Source of the DNA: Eutypa lata
Lineage: Eukaryota > Ascomycota > Sordariomycetes > Xylariales > Diatrypaceae
NCBI GenBank assembly: GCA_022661535.1
Contig: JAKULF010000004.1
Coordinates: 2,914,001 to 2,978,000, forward strand
DNA: 64,000 nucleotides
Reading direction: 5' to 3'
Translations under genes and position numbers: made by a program
Shown here: positions 1 to 11,018 of the stretch, one piece after another
How positions within the stretch are numbered: position 1 is the stretch's first letter
Layout: every line of letters begins with the position of its first letter
Notes under the pieces: model-generated
The model's input: only the letters and a program-made list of their open reading frames with translations
Told to the model about the DNA's origin: nothing
The model's database searches: none

Positions 1-1021
1 TTTGTTAGGTATAGGCGTCGTGGTGCCTCGATCTGTCGTCATTAGGATTTCTCGATCATTATCACACACCACTCTACCATTTCGACTGGACTACATCTCC
101 CGTTCTGACCGCAACATAATCGAAGGGTCAAAACTATTACTAAAATTTCCCTAGAATGGCGTAACAAGTAAGGGATAATAACTAGAGGGCTGGGATATGA
201 AAGATAGATTTCTAGGAAATTATGTGTGTATTGTTATTATCATCCCGGATTGCTCTGAGCGTTTACGATATATGATTAGGTGGGCATAGGTTATAGATTT
301 TCAGCGCTGTGGATGTTTGTTGGCTCTACGATTTCTTTCGAGCATTGGCTAGCCATGCGATACCGGAATGCCATGTAGCATTCGTAGGACATAGGTAGTT
401 TAGTCAGCTTCATTATGAGTGTTCCCCCCCCCCCCTGTCTCTCTTCTCTCATACATTACATCGGATTGCAGCGTCACATAGAAGCTTTCTTCGTGTCAGC
501 TTACGTTATATTCTGGTGTTGAAATTATTCTCTAAGTAGGTACCTAGGTAGTTTGGGTTCCGACTTGTGTTGGTCTTTTATCTCTAACCTTACCTACACA
601 TAAATAGTGTTTTCCTTAGATACTACCTACTTACTATCATAGGTTGATAGAGAGGCTTATGCTCACATTTAACACAACTGCGTAACTCATTTCTATAAAT
701 ATTGGGATAGCAGAGTAACTCTACTTCACTGCCGACTCTTAAGGTAGTTGATGATACTAAACAATGTATCAGCTGCGCTCTACCTATATTGCGCGCTTCT
801 ATAATGTACATCTCCTCTCCAAGACGGAATCGACGCCACGCTGAGATATATATACATGTCTTGCACAACGAAGCAAGCAGGTCCTCTTTACGTCTCGTAG
901 TACGTACACGCGATAGAATCACACATACGCAGTCCGGAACACCAAACCTATCTATCTACCCAACGGTCTACAACACCCCAAGGCGAAGTCTAGAAAGTCT
1001 ACTAGTTCTAGTCTAACCTAT
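1..1021. other. Intergenic, no gene seen
   Basis: No reading frame here looks like a gene; the short ones lack recognisable motifs. A run of 12 C lies at about 423-434. The overlapping palindromes TAGGTACCTA and TACCTAGGTA occupy 537-550. This stretch is downstream of the minus-strand thioesterase gene and so includes its 3' flank. Confidence 0.6.
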
Positions 1022-2086
1022 CTAGAACCCCGTAGCCAGCGGCGCCAGCTTGACGCCTTTGGGCACGACGAAGAGCGCCTTCGCAGCAACCAGAACCGTA
1101 CCATCGAGTCGCTCGACGGCCCCTTCGACCCAGAGCTTGCGATCATTCTTTACCACCTTCTTCTTCTTCTCACCACCGTCATCCTTCGACACCACAGGCC
1201 GCGCCCTCACGACGTAAAACGCCTCCGCGCTCGTCGGCGCCTTGTAGTTCAGCTCCAGGTGCGCCGTGACGCCCGTGCGCGCCGGGAACTGCAGGATGGC
1301 GCAGCGGCCCAGGCTCTCGTCGAGGATGGTAGCGAGCGCGCCGCCGTGCACGACGCCGGGCCACCCGGCCGTCCCGCCCCCGAAGTACACCACCGTTACG
1401 CACTCGCCCGTCGCAACACAGTGGAACACGCGCTGGAAGGCCAGGCCGCGGGACCCGGCCATGGCGCCGGACGTGAGGCGGTGCTCTTTTCCCTGCCTCC
1501 TACTCCTACTATTATTATTACTATTATTATCACTTGAAGCAGAAGAAGCAGAAGCGGGCGCCACGTCGTTGACGTCCACGTCGACGTCTTGCATGCTCGA
1601 GTACGCGTCCCAGGAGGCCCAGGCCGGGTCCGAGCTCAGCTGCTGGATCAGGGGGAGCCGGGCTGCTTTGCGGTGGATCACGGCGAGGAGCTCTCGGTCT
1701 TCGGCCGACCCGGGGGTTGGCAGGAGCGGTGGCGCAATCGTTACCCGGAAGATCGAGCCGAGCGTTGTCCCGAGGAGTAGGAATGCGGCCGCGTAGAGGA
1801 CACCGCGGCGCCGCCGCCGGCGGGGCGGCTTCGGTTGTTGGGGCTCTGGTTCGGGAGGCGGGGCGGCGCTTGTTTCTGGTAGTGGTGGTTGTTGTGGTGG
1901 TGTTGGTGTGGCCTTTGGAGGTTCGCTGAATCGTCGCGGTGAGGTAGAGAGGAGTCGGAGTCTGACTGGTGTCGAGAGTCGAAGTGATGAGGATGCTCGC
2001 TGCCGTAGTAGAGGTGTGCAGAGCCGCGCGGGAGCTGGGTGCGATATCGGTAGCCGATAGAGCTGCTGAATTCGAGGACGCAGCAT
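1022..2086 (-). CDS. Mitochondrial-type hotdog-fold thioesterase (FMP10/UPF0644-like)
   Basis: Single-exon gene of 354 residues. The reading frame stays open further upstream, but the first ATG is at 2086. The N-terminus is rich in Arg, Ser and Leu with almost no acidic residues and contains an RRFSEPP-like stretch, as expected for a mitochondrial presequence. A Pro-rich linker and a basic RRRRRR cluster precede one predicted membrane span (about residues 95-117, GVLYAAAFLLLG). The C-terminal part is a hotdog thioesterase domain with the signature GVVHGGALATILDESLG followed by AHLELNYKAPT. Family knowledge: these proteins resemble acyl-CoA thioesterases of the PaaI/4HBT superfamily, and the yeast relative Fmp10 is mitochondrial. 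A Ser/Asn-rich insert (about residues 180-200) is encoded by a trinucleotide-like tract near 1510-1540. The substrate is unknown. The gene is divergent from the carotenoid synthase gene. The family call is firm; the cellular role is inferred. Confidence 0.85.
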   Translation of the reverse strand: MLRPRIQQLYRLPISHPAPARLCTPLLRQRASSSLRLSTPVRLRLLSTSPRRFSEPPKATPTPPQQPPLPETSAAPPPEPEPQQPKPPRRRRRRGVLYAAAFLLLGTTLGSIFRVTIAPPLLPTPGSAEDRELLAVIHRKAARLPLIQQLSSDPAWASWDAYSSMQDVDVDVNDVAPASASSASSDNNSNNNSRSRRQGKEHRLTSGAMAGSRGLAFQRVFHCVATGECVTVVYFGGGTAGWPGVVHGGALATILDESLGRCAILQFPARTGVTAHLELNYKAPTSAEAFYVVRARPVVSKDDGGEKKKKVVKNDRKLWVEGAVERLDGTVLVAAKALFVVPKGVKLAPLATGF

Positions 2087-3448
2087 CGTTGCGTTACTCG
2101 ATTCCCCCGTCTTTTCTTGTTGCAATTCTTTTCTTGTTGCAATCGAACTGACTGACGGATGACTAATCGATATAGGTATAATGTCTCGATGGTTCGTTTA
2201 ATATGTTACGCTTCAGAGTCTCGGATATCACTAGTTAATCTAATCTATGAGGGTTTGTATGAAGTCGTGATTTTGCTGGATACACAAGGCTAAGACTGGC
2301 TCCTCCTACATAGGTACCTACGTACGTTGCACCCGAGGTCCAACTGTGTATGGTGGGGTCTATAACTATCTATTCTAACCAATCGTAGTTAACCCATAAC
2401 TTCTTAAAGGTCCCGTCGGTCCTAACCCTAGGGACCCGGAAATCGGTAGTTTGTACGCCCCGACGGCAGCAGAAAAGCTACTTAGTATCGGGTTAGCATC
2501 TGATTCGTCAATTTTGGATGGTCCGTCATTGATGTTACTTAGGTATAACTGATCGATGCTACTGTAATAGGCCGGCTACCTACCTGCATTATTGATTTAA
2601 TATAGGTAGATACTTCATAGTTGTGTATGTTATGTTATGTATTCAATGTTCAGCTTTGGTTTCAATACCTTGTATTGTGCAATGTTGGTTGGGAACTTTT
2701 GGTTATCACTAACTAACCCCTATTTTAGCGGGACCCTGTTTGTTAGTACTACATAGTATGTAGTAAGCTCCCCTAACCAGCTAGCCCGTGTTATCTGCAA
2801 GGTGGGAATCTGCAATTCCGATTTGGGTTTTATAACCACCGGGTCTATGATTTCATGACGGGGTACGCTACCAAACAAAGAACTCGGATCCATGATAGTT
2901 ACCGTATGCAGTTTAATTAAGCCCTTGCAATAAAAAATAAAAAAACCGATCCCTGGCGTTTGATAGACTCCATCATGCCAAGATTTTTGATCGGTTCGGT
3001 TCGAACAAGTCTACCCCCAGCACCCAATTGCTTGTCTGCTTTGTATGCAATGAGAAAGTTACTATTTTAGAGACATGGAGGAGAGACCATAGTTACCTAC
3101 CAATATTATTATTATTATCTTTGCGCTACCTGTTGTAACTGTAAATAGTTGATCTCTACTTAAATCATCAAAAGAAGCATTCCTTGTCGAAGCCACTTTG
3201 TTTTGTGTTTCCACACTATTCTTCTGCCGACTTTTTGTTATGGAATATTATTTGAACCCATTGCTACCCATCCACTTCTGCCCGTCATCCTAGTTAGGCT
3301 ATTCCTAGTCTAGTTGGTTAAGCTTATGTTAAAAAAAAACCCCTCGAGGTGAACCAGTCTGTGGTTTTCGTAAATATATCGTCCCGTATCGTTTTGACTG
3401 TAAAAGAGACTTGAATCTCCTCCCTCGTTGGAGTTCGATATTCGCGCT
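2087..3448. other. Divergent intergenic region before the carotenoid synthase gene
   Basis: This 1.36-kb region separates the minus-strand thioesterase from the plus-strand carotenoid synthase, so it probably holds both promoters. I see no gene. Visible items are an exact TAGGTACCTA palindrome at 2311-2320 and a few GATC tetramers around 2943-3155. No promoter element can be assigned with confidence. Confidence 0.55.
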
Positions 3449-5359
3449 ATGGGCTGGGATTATGCGCTCGTGTGAGTATTCTTGGGGGTTTAATAGAGAG
3501 AGAGAGAGAGAGAGAGAATGAGGCTAAATCGTACTCAGGCACTTCAAGTTCACTATCCCCTTAGCTGGTCTTCTTACCATCATTCTGAAGCCACTACTTA
3601 CTAAGACTGATCTGTATAAGACGTCGGCTCTAATAGTCATCGCCTTCACTTCTGCGCTGCCATGGGACTCATACTTAGTTCACCAGCAGATATGGACATA
3701 TCCCAAGGATGCGATTCTGGGACCGAGGCTCTTGAAAGTCCCAGCTGAAGAGCTGTTTTTCTTCGTCATCCAAACTTACATCACGTCTATGGTCTATATA
3801 CTAGTGAACAAGCCCTCTTTTCACCCGCAATATCTCACTAGCAAGACCGACTCTTCACCTGTTGTGCAACTAGCCCGAAGGTTCGGGCAGTTTGCTTTAA
3901 CCGTGCTCATCGCCTATGGATTCTATCTTGTGAAAAAAGGCGGGGAGGGAACGTATCTCGGGCTTATCTTGGCCTGGGCTTGTCCGTTCGCACTCCTTAC
4001 CTGGACGTTCTCTGGTCTGTTCCTTATCAAGCTCCCAACGGCTAGAATCGCTCTCCCGATTTTCCTGCCTACGGTGTACCTCTGGCTCGTTGATGAGCTT
4101 GCGCTTGGACGGGGTACTTGGGCAATCGAGTCGGGAACGAAGCTAGGGATTTGCATATTTGGCAGTCTGGAATTAGAAGAGGCCGTCTTCTTCCTTGCGA
4201 CAAATGTTCTTGTCGTCCTTGGCTTGGTGGCATTCGACAGAGGTGCCGCGGTCGTGAACACCTTCCCGGAACTGTTCCCGGAAGTACCGGCGACGCCGTC
4301 ATTCCTTCTAATTCTCAAGGGTGTCTTCACAAATCCTTCGAAATATGATATTGCGCGTGTAAAAGGATTAAGGGACTCGGTCAACAGACTCAAGAGTAAG
4401 AGTCGAAGCTTTTATCTCGCTAGCTCTGTATTTCCTGGTCGTCTCCGTATCGATCTTGTGCTTCTGTGAGTATCTGAACTCTAAGACGAGAGTATATTAA
4501 GCTAATTATATGTAGCTACTCTTTTTGCAGGGTGGCGGATGACCTAATTGATGAAGCCCGCACCCAAGCCGCAGCTCTCGAATGGATAGACAAGCTAACG
4601 AAATATCTGGATCTTGCCTACGCCTCGGATGAGAAGGCTTCTGCATCAACCCACAGCCTTAGCAGTTACATTGACAAGAACTTTCCAGAGTCAGCACGCT
4701 CTGCATTAAAGCTTTTGCCGACCAAGCTTCTGCCTAAAGAGCCACTCTACGAACTACTAGAAGGGTTTAAGATGGACCTTTCGTTCACGCAAAGCGACAA
4801 GAGGAAGGGCAGCGCGCAGTTTCCCATTAAAGATGAACAAGCCCTTGAGCTGTACGCGCATCGCGTCGCAAGTACTGTCGGAGAGCTATGTTTATGGCTT
4901 GTTTTCCACCATTGTCAAAACCGGCTTCCCAAAGACAAGCAATCGGTGCTCATAGTGGCAGCAAGGACGATGGGACACGCCCTCCAATACGTGAACATCG
5001 CGCGAGACATCAAGGTCGATGCGGACATCGACAGGGTCTATCTACCTACGAGCTGGCTAAAGGGGGAAGGTCTCGCCCCGGACGACATCATCGAGGATCC
5101 CACCCAGCCGAGAGCCGAGACCTTGCGGCAGAGGCTTCTCGACTTGGCCTTCAGGGAGTACGAGCGGTCGCGGGGTGTTATGGACATTATCCCCGACGAC
5201 GTGCGCGGGCCCCTGATCGTAGCCGTCGAGAGCTACATGGAGATCGGGAGGGTGCTGAGAGAGCGGAAGGGCGTTCCGTCATCCCAGAACCCGAATCGCG
5301 CCACGGTTTCACGCCCCAGGCGCATATGGGTCGCGTGGAAGAGTCTGTCTTTGGCTTGA
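3449..5359 (+). CDS. crtYB: Bifunctional lycopene cyclase/phytoene synthase (AL-2/CarRA/CrtYB type)
   Basis: Three exons, 3449-3471, 3539-4465 and 4516-5359, give 597 residues, close to the Neurospora AL-2 length. The start MGWDYALV is spliced to HFKFTIP, as in the family. Residues 1 to about 235 form the membrane-embedded lycopene cyclase domain with two EExxFF-type motifs (PAEELFFFVIQ and LEEAVFFLATN) and several hydrophobic spans. Residues from about 270 on form the phytoene synthase domain: SRSFYLA, YSFCRVADDLIDEA (first Asp-rich motif, about 318-330) and NIARDIKVDAD (second Asp-rich motif, about 477-487). It joins two geranylgeranyl diphosphates to phytoene and cyclises lycopene ends. 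Intron 1 contains an (AG)n microsatellite. Intron 2 ends at TAG 4513-4515; a stronger-looking CAG at 4528-4530 is also in frame but would remove YSFCR. The desaturase gene follows on the same strand. Function call is firm. Confidence 0.95.
3495..3517. repeat. (AG)n microsatellite inside intron 1 of crtYB
   Basis: About 11.5 uninterrupted AG units lie between the donor at 3472 and the acceptor at 3538. The tract fills roughly a third of this 67-nt intron, so length variation would change the donor-to-branch-point distance. Confidence 0.95.
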
Positions 5360-7216
5360 CAAGCCAAAAGAAGAAGAAAAAAGGAGAAAGGGGGGCCAAA
5401 AAGTTAATTACACACATACAGACACACACACACACACACATGCTTGTCTACGGAGGAGCAATCTGCTTTGGACAAAAGTGACATCTTTGGAGGGGAATAT
5501 TGCTTATTGATTGGCATAGAAGCGGCCGCATCTCTCCGATGAATGTCTAGCTCTATATAGTTAGGTCATCCGTGCAACTTGCGTACAATTTCTTCATTTA
5601 CATACGTACCTAGTTATATTGTATATATCGACTAATAAATCTGTGATACCTTCTCTTTTGTCCCTTTCATATCCGTATGCTGTGCTACCACGTCAAACGT
5701 GCTTTCCCATCCTCGGTGCTCCCATCTCGAAAATGGGATACCTAGACTATTTCGAGGAATGCACGTTGGAACACGTACCCTTCCCCCCTGACTAGCCGAT
5801 CTTAATGGGGACCGCCTACCTATAGTTATCACCGAAATACATACAACAATTTAGCGAATACCACGTCGATTAGCCCGATGCAGAAATATCGACCCATCCC
5901 CTGCGCCAGGGCTAGGCTTGAAAGTGGCATTTATCACCGATGAACAGCTCGTAGCCGGGTTGGGACGGATCGGGCAGATAACCAACACAACGCACTTTAG
6001 TTAATAAATCGTCGTTACGAATAAATAAAGATTGTGGTTTGTCGTTGGTCGTTGGTCGTCGTTTGAATGAATAGGATCAATGGGTTACATCGTAAGGCCT
6101 GCTTACATGCATGTACTATGCAGGAGAACCACCAAAGCTACGCTACGCTTACACAGTAAGAAGTCGGCGTCTTCCACGCACCCCCAAATTGCCTTGATCC
6201 TATGTAGTTAGTTTACTGAATCAGCGCATGTAGTTGGCATGTGAGTGCACTGTCACGCTCACGTAAGGTATATATTACCGAGCATTCGGGCCTTGGGTAA
6301 CCTTTGCGGCTCGTCCCACTTCGGATGCAATCTGAGACATGGCTGCTGATGATGAATCATGAAATTCAATTGCTATCAGATTGGCGACAGCAATCAATGC
6401 CATTCCTTTTTTTTCTTCTTAGGAACTTAGATAGAGGCTAAACATGCGAAATTGGGAAGAGAAAGTTTTAGGACTCAAAAAGAAATGGTTTAGCTAAGTA
6501 CCCAACTTAGGTATCATGATGTAAGGATGTGCAAAGAGATGAAGAATGGTAAGCGGCATTGTAGGGTTGCCTGTCGAATTATTCGAGTAGAATTCCGAAC
6601 TTTTCATCAAAGATTCGGAATGTTTCAACGTTTGGGCGGCATAGTCCTACGTAGTTACTGAATAGTACATACGTACCTGTTATTGGCTAGATCTCCACGT
6701 GTAAGTCAGGGGTCAACGATCGTTGCATGCCGGACCATGAACCCACACAACCTAGTTACCTACCTGCCTACCTACCCCCTGTGGTTAGCAGTAAAAGTAA
6801 AGTTAGTCGATGCCGCGAAAATGATCAGTCCATGATGATGACCGCGATACCTCGAATGCACGTGGAAAGTATGAATGTGCTTTAGGCAAGGCCCCTCTGA
6901 CAGACCAGAGATTCCGCTGTAGAAACTTTTCCACCTAACTATCGATCACCATCTGATTTTGGAGCGGAACGATATTTTGATGAGTGGGCGCATACTATCT
7001 AAAAATTAGCTGGAGCTTGGGTTTACGATCCGAAAACCGCATACTCCGTAGTACGATCTCGACCACAAGCACTACTATCTATAATTGATCTATACTAGGA
7101 GTTAGGGCCCGCCATTCACTAATAGGGTCCGGATCTTCATCAATTGCCAATCTCCCTCACTCTCATTGGCCAGGTCGACAACAACAACATCGAGGGTGAA
7201 GTGAACATTCGTGAGC
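5360..7216. promoter_or_regulatory. Intergenic region between crtYB and crtI; probable crtI promoter
   Basis: I see no gene in this 1.86-kb stretch. The proximal part (5422-5440) is an (AC)n microsatellite in the crtYB 3' flank. The last 280 bp before the crtI start contain five GATC tetramers (6944, 7027, 7055, 7087, 7132), where about one is expected by chance; the first sits in TCGATC (6942-6947). Family knowledge: fungal carotenoid genes are induced by blue light through White Collar GATA factors that bind GATC-containing elements. Light control here is inferred from that density only. Confidence 0.5.
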
Positions 7217-9150
7217 ATGTCTAAAACGCGGCAAAAGACTGCCATTGTCGTCGGTAAGTGTAGTTTTTATATATCTATGTGTCTTTTATCGGAATTGTAG
7301 GAAAATGACGATTTCACACATGCACAAGTTGCAATTGACTGCATGGTCAGTCGACTGACTGACTGACTGAGTGACCTGTGATCCGCCCTTCCGCCCACTC
7401 GTTAACACCGCATACAGGCGCCGGAGCCGGCGGCATCGCGACGGCAGCACGGCTGGCCAAGGCCGGGTTCGCGGTCACGGTGCTAGAGAAGAACGGGTTC
7501 ACGGGGGGGCGATGCAGCCTGATCCGGCACGAGGGGTGGCGGTTCGACCAGGGGCCGTCGCTGCTCCTGCTGCCGAAGCTGTTCGCGGAGGCGTTCCACG
7601 ACCTCGACACGACGCTGGAGGGCGAGGGGGTCGAGCTGCTGCGGTGCCCGACCAACTACGCGGTCTGGTTCGCGGACGGCGAGCGGTTCGAGCTCTCAAC
7701 GGACCTCGCGCGCATGAAGGCCCAGATCGAGCGCTGGGAGGGCAAGGACGGCTTCCGCCGCTACCTGGCCTGGCTGCGCGAGGCCCACAACCACTACGAG
7801 CTCAGCGTGCGCGACGTTCTGCACGAGAACTTCACCCGCTTCCGGGACGTGCTCTCCCTCCGGTTCGTCGCCACGGGCCTCCGCATCCACCCCCTCCACT
7901 CCATCTGGGGCCGCGCCTGCAAGTACTTCTGGACCGAGCGCCTCCGCCGCGTCTTCACCTTCGCCACCATGTACATGGGCATGTCCCCCTTCGAGGCCCC
8001 CGCCACCTACTCCCTGCTGCAGTACACCGAGCTGGCCGAGGGCATCTGGTACCCGCGGGGCGGGTTCCACGCCGTGCTCGACGCGCTCGTGCGCGTGGGC
8101 GAGCGCCTCGGCGTCGAGTACCGGCTCCACACGGCCGTGAAGCAGGTCGTGACGGGACCCGACGGCACCACCGTGCGCGGCGTCGAGATCGAGGGCACGG
8201 GCGAGGTCCTCGAGGCGGACGTCGTCGTCATCAACGCGGACCTGGTATACGCGTACAGCAACCTGTTCCCGCAGAAGAAGAAGAAGAACAACAACAACAA
8301 CCCCGACACGGCGCGGTACGGCAAGTCGCTGCGCGGCAAGGCCGGCTCCTGCAGCTCCATCTCGTTCTACTGGGCCGTCAACCGCAAGTGCGCCGAGCTG
8401 CAGACCCACAACATCTTCCTCGCGGATGAGTACCGCGAGTCCTTCGACGCCATCTTCCAGCGCCAGGACCTGCCCCGCGAGCCCAGCTTCTACATCAACG
8501 TGCCCAGCCGCATCGACCCCACCGCCGCCCCCGACGGCTGCGACGCCGTCATCGCGCTCGTCCCCACGGGCCACCTGCGCGACTCGCAGGGTTTTGCCCC
8601 GCCCGGTGATGACGGTCTGCCAAGAGAGCTCGACTGGGACGCCCTCGTCGACCGCGCCCGCCGCGCCGTGCTGGAAACCATCAAGACGCGCACGGGGTGC
8701 GAGCTAACCGTGAGCAAGGAGTCCATCGTGCACGAGGAGGTCAACGACCCCCACACGTGGGAGGCCAAGTTCAACCTGGACAAGGGCGCCATCCTGGGCC
8801 TGAGCCACAGCTTCCTGAACGTGCTGTCGTTCCGCCCCGGGACGCGCGCGCGCGGCTTCCGCGGCGCCTACTTCGTCGGCGCGAGCACCCACCCCGGCAC
8901 CGGCGTGCCCATCGTGCTTGCGGGCTCTCGCCTCACCGCCGAGCAGGTTCTCGATGATTTGGGCATGCCCGTCCCGTGGCGCGGGGCGCCGTCTAAGATT
9001 CACGATCAGGGCGTCCCGCAGGATCGAAGTACCGCGCAGTTGGACCGCCTGACGCCGCCGAGGAGCGGTGCAGCCGTTATTGCGGTAGTCTTCTCTATGG
9101 TTCTCTGGTTCGTGTTGTATGTGCTTTACTGGCGCCCCGTGCATTTTTGA
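7217..9150 (+). CDS. crtI: Phytoene desaturase (AL-1/CarB/CrtI type)
   Basis: Two exons, 7217-7253 and 7418-9150, encode 589 residues. The intron (7254-7417) splits the FAD-binding motif: TAIVVG from exon 1 joins AGAGGIATAARLAKAG, restoring GxGxxG. Other landmarks are LEKNGFTGGRCSLI, SISFYWAVNR, THNIFLADEY, and the C-terminal CrtI signature GASTHPGTGVPIVLAGSR near residue 490. A hydrophobic segment (VIAVVFSMVLWFVLYVLYW) ends the protein and probably anchors it in the membrane. It introduces successive double bonds into phytoene using FAD. Codons are strongly G/C-ending, unlike the neighbouring crtYB. Residues about 299-307 are four Lys then five Asn encoded by (AAG)4(AAC)5, an insertion relative to the family as I recall it. 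The long antisense frames here are shadows of the high GC content. Confidence 0.96.
8275..8301 (+). repeat. Coding trinucleotide repeat (AAG)4(AAC)5 in crtI
   Basis: Nine in-frame triplets encode KKKKNNNNN between conserved blocks (NADLVYAYSN before, SCSSISFYW after). The tract is a potentially length-variable insertion in the middle of the enzyme. Confidence 0.95.
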
Positions 9151-10367
9151 ACCACCTAGTCGAGGTGCTACATACATTATTGGATGGTGTTTGTTTGGCT
9201 ACCAATGGGACTGTGAGAGTTATTAGATCCGAACAGTACTTCGAGGGCTGGGGTGGATGCATTGTGTGACGTACTTTCTTAGACACACATCTTGGATAAT
9301 TAAGGATAACCATGTCTTCCTGTACCTACACGGTGGCGGAAGGTGGATTTAATGTTTAGGAGCATCTAAATAACAATATATATATTATGATGAAACACAA
9401 GAATACCCGACTACGAAGCATATGACGCTGAAACTGGCAATTAGTATGTTTGCTCTCGATTCCCCGTAAGATGGACGACATCGCCATGGGTAGACCATCC
9501 CATGGATTCCCCCTCGTAGATAGAATCAACCATCTCACACTAGTTATATCAATGCGATTCCTGGAAGAGGGTCAGATAATAAGGCGACATGTATGACTCT
9601 ACTTTGTCTACTTTTGCAGGTATAGTGCCTAATTTCAAGAGTTTCCTATATTTGTGGCAACATCAACTACTAGTTACCCCTATATCAACCCCTTGAAACA
9701 TCTGTATATGGTCTCCTCTGTTGACTCATGGCTTGTCCAAATCCTAATTCGTACAAAACCACGTTATAAAATAGACACTATTTATCCTCGGCTACACATA
9801 ATTGTTCTACATATGCCCGCACAAAATGATGCAACGATTAGGATGTTCTTCTCACTACGTTAATTTTGTGTCTTTGGACCTTTAGTTTCCTTTAGATATC
9901 TCTAATAGTTAGGGTCGCCTTATTTGGCTATTCTACATCTAAGCGTGTCCCAGGATCAAAACATACCCTCACTCTGATGTGGCAGGCCTTACTACAGGGA
10001 GTTGCGTGTTACTGTGCGGTACTTCCGGTGAAGCGCAAAACAGGAAGGCTCAACGTCATTCGCTCGGCATTCTGTATTGTTATTAGCATCAACCTTCTAT
10101 CTGCAGTTTTAGCCGTTCCTCTCTATGTTTCATCCCTAGAGTGACATCTTAAGTTTTGTCTTGCAGGTGGCCTGAATGCATCGATATACTACCGATATAC
10201 TAATCAAGTGTTCATACATGATCATGGAGAAACTATCTCGGTTTAATGAAAGAATTCAGCATGGAAGAAAGTCTATATTACTCAATTAACAAATGGGATC
10301 TAGTCTATGCTTAAGGGAGAAGGAGGGGCAAGGGGGCGTGGGGAAGAAAAGAAGGGGGGTATTGCAA
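9151..10367. other. Intergenic, no gene seen
   Basis: This lies between the convergent crtI gene and the minus-strand hypothetical gene. Only short reading frames without recognisable motifs occur. G-rich and purine-rich sequence at about 10315-10360 is the immediate 3' flank of the hypothetical gene. Confidence 0.6.
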
Positions 10368-11018
10368 TCACTTGTCCTCAAGGTCTCTCTTGAATTTGAG
10401 GAGGTCTATCTCTGAATAGATATCGAAAACACCCCTCTCGAGGGCCTTGACATCATAATATATGACAGCGTTTTCTTTCTTAGTATGTGAGTCTTTCGAG
10501 GCGATCGAGTTGTTAAGGATGACTTTATAACATTCGCTAATTGCAAGAAGCTGAATAGCGAAAAAGAAGCTTGTGTGTTCAGACTTGATCCGGATATTGG
10601 CTAAGAGGTTAAAGAGGTCTTGCTTGTGCTCGAATTTGCTAAGCGCCATTGCCCAATTTCCCCAGATGTCTACCCAAGGCAGCTCGAAGCTTTCTCCTGG
10701 GATTTCATCCTGGAGAGGAAAAGTTAGCTTCTCGAAAACTGCTTTGAGAACTGGCTTTGTAAGTGCATCTTCGGGGGCGCGCTCGAGCAGCTCTGAGAAA
10801 AGGAATTCGATGAGCTCTTCCGTAACCAACGAGTCAATGGAGGAGTTCACTGCCGATATGGCCTCGCGTATCCCGGAATCCGTTCCTAGCTGGCACTTAC
10901 TGCACTTCATCTCCTCTGGTTGCTTCGCGGCCGGGTCAGAAAGCAGTACGATGCACATGAGGAGACCATCATCATAGTGACTACAACTTTTTGATTCTTC
11001 ACTTTGGATATTAGCCAT
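10368..11018 (-). CDS. Hypothetical protein, 216 residues
   Basis: Intact single-exon frame with a good start context (gccATGGCT at 11018). I do not recognise the family. The N-terminus (MANIQSEES, then YDDGLLMCIVLLSDPAA) is followed by one CxxC pair (MKCSKCQLG, about residues 38-46). The rest looks mainly helical, with alternating hydrophobic and charged residues, no signal peptide and no membrane span. A conserved-looking core contains LPWVDIWGNWAMALSKFEHKQDL. Probably a soluble intracellular protein. It sits between crtI and a dioxygenase, with nothing to link it to either. It may be lineage-restricted; an unseen upstream exon cannot be excluded. Confidence 0.55.
   Translation of the reverse strand: MANIQSEESKSCSHYDDGLLMCIVLLSDPAAKQPEEMKCSKCQLGTDSGIREAISAVNSSIDSLVTEELIEFLFSELLERAPEDALTKPVLKAVFEKLTFPLQDEIPGESFELPWVDIWGNWAMALSKFEHKQDLFNLLANIRIKSEHTSFFFAIQLLAISECYKVILNNSIASKDSHTKKENAVIYYDVKALERGVFDIYSEIDLLKFKRDLEDK

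Noticed and set aside
7371..8429. A long plus-strand frame overlapping the desaturase in another phase
   Set aside because: Arg/Pro/Ala-rich translation without motifs; a by-product of high GC3 in the real gene.
7696..8574. A 292-codon minus-strand frame opposite the phytoene desaturase
   Set aside because: It consists of Val/Asp/Gly/Ala-rich low-complexity sequence and exactly shadows GC-rich coding DNA; the plus-strand protein is a clear desaturase.
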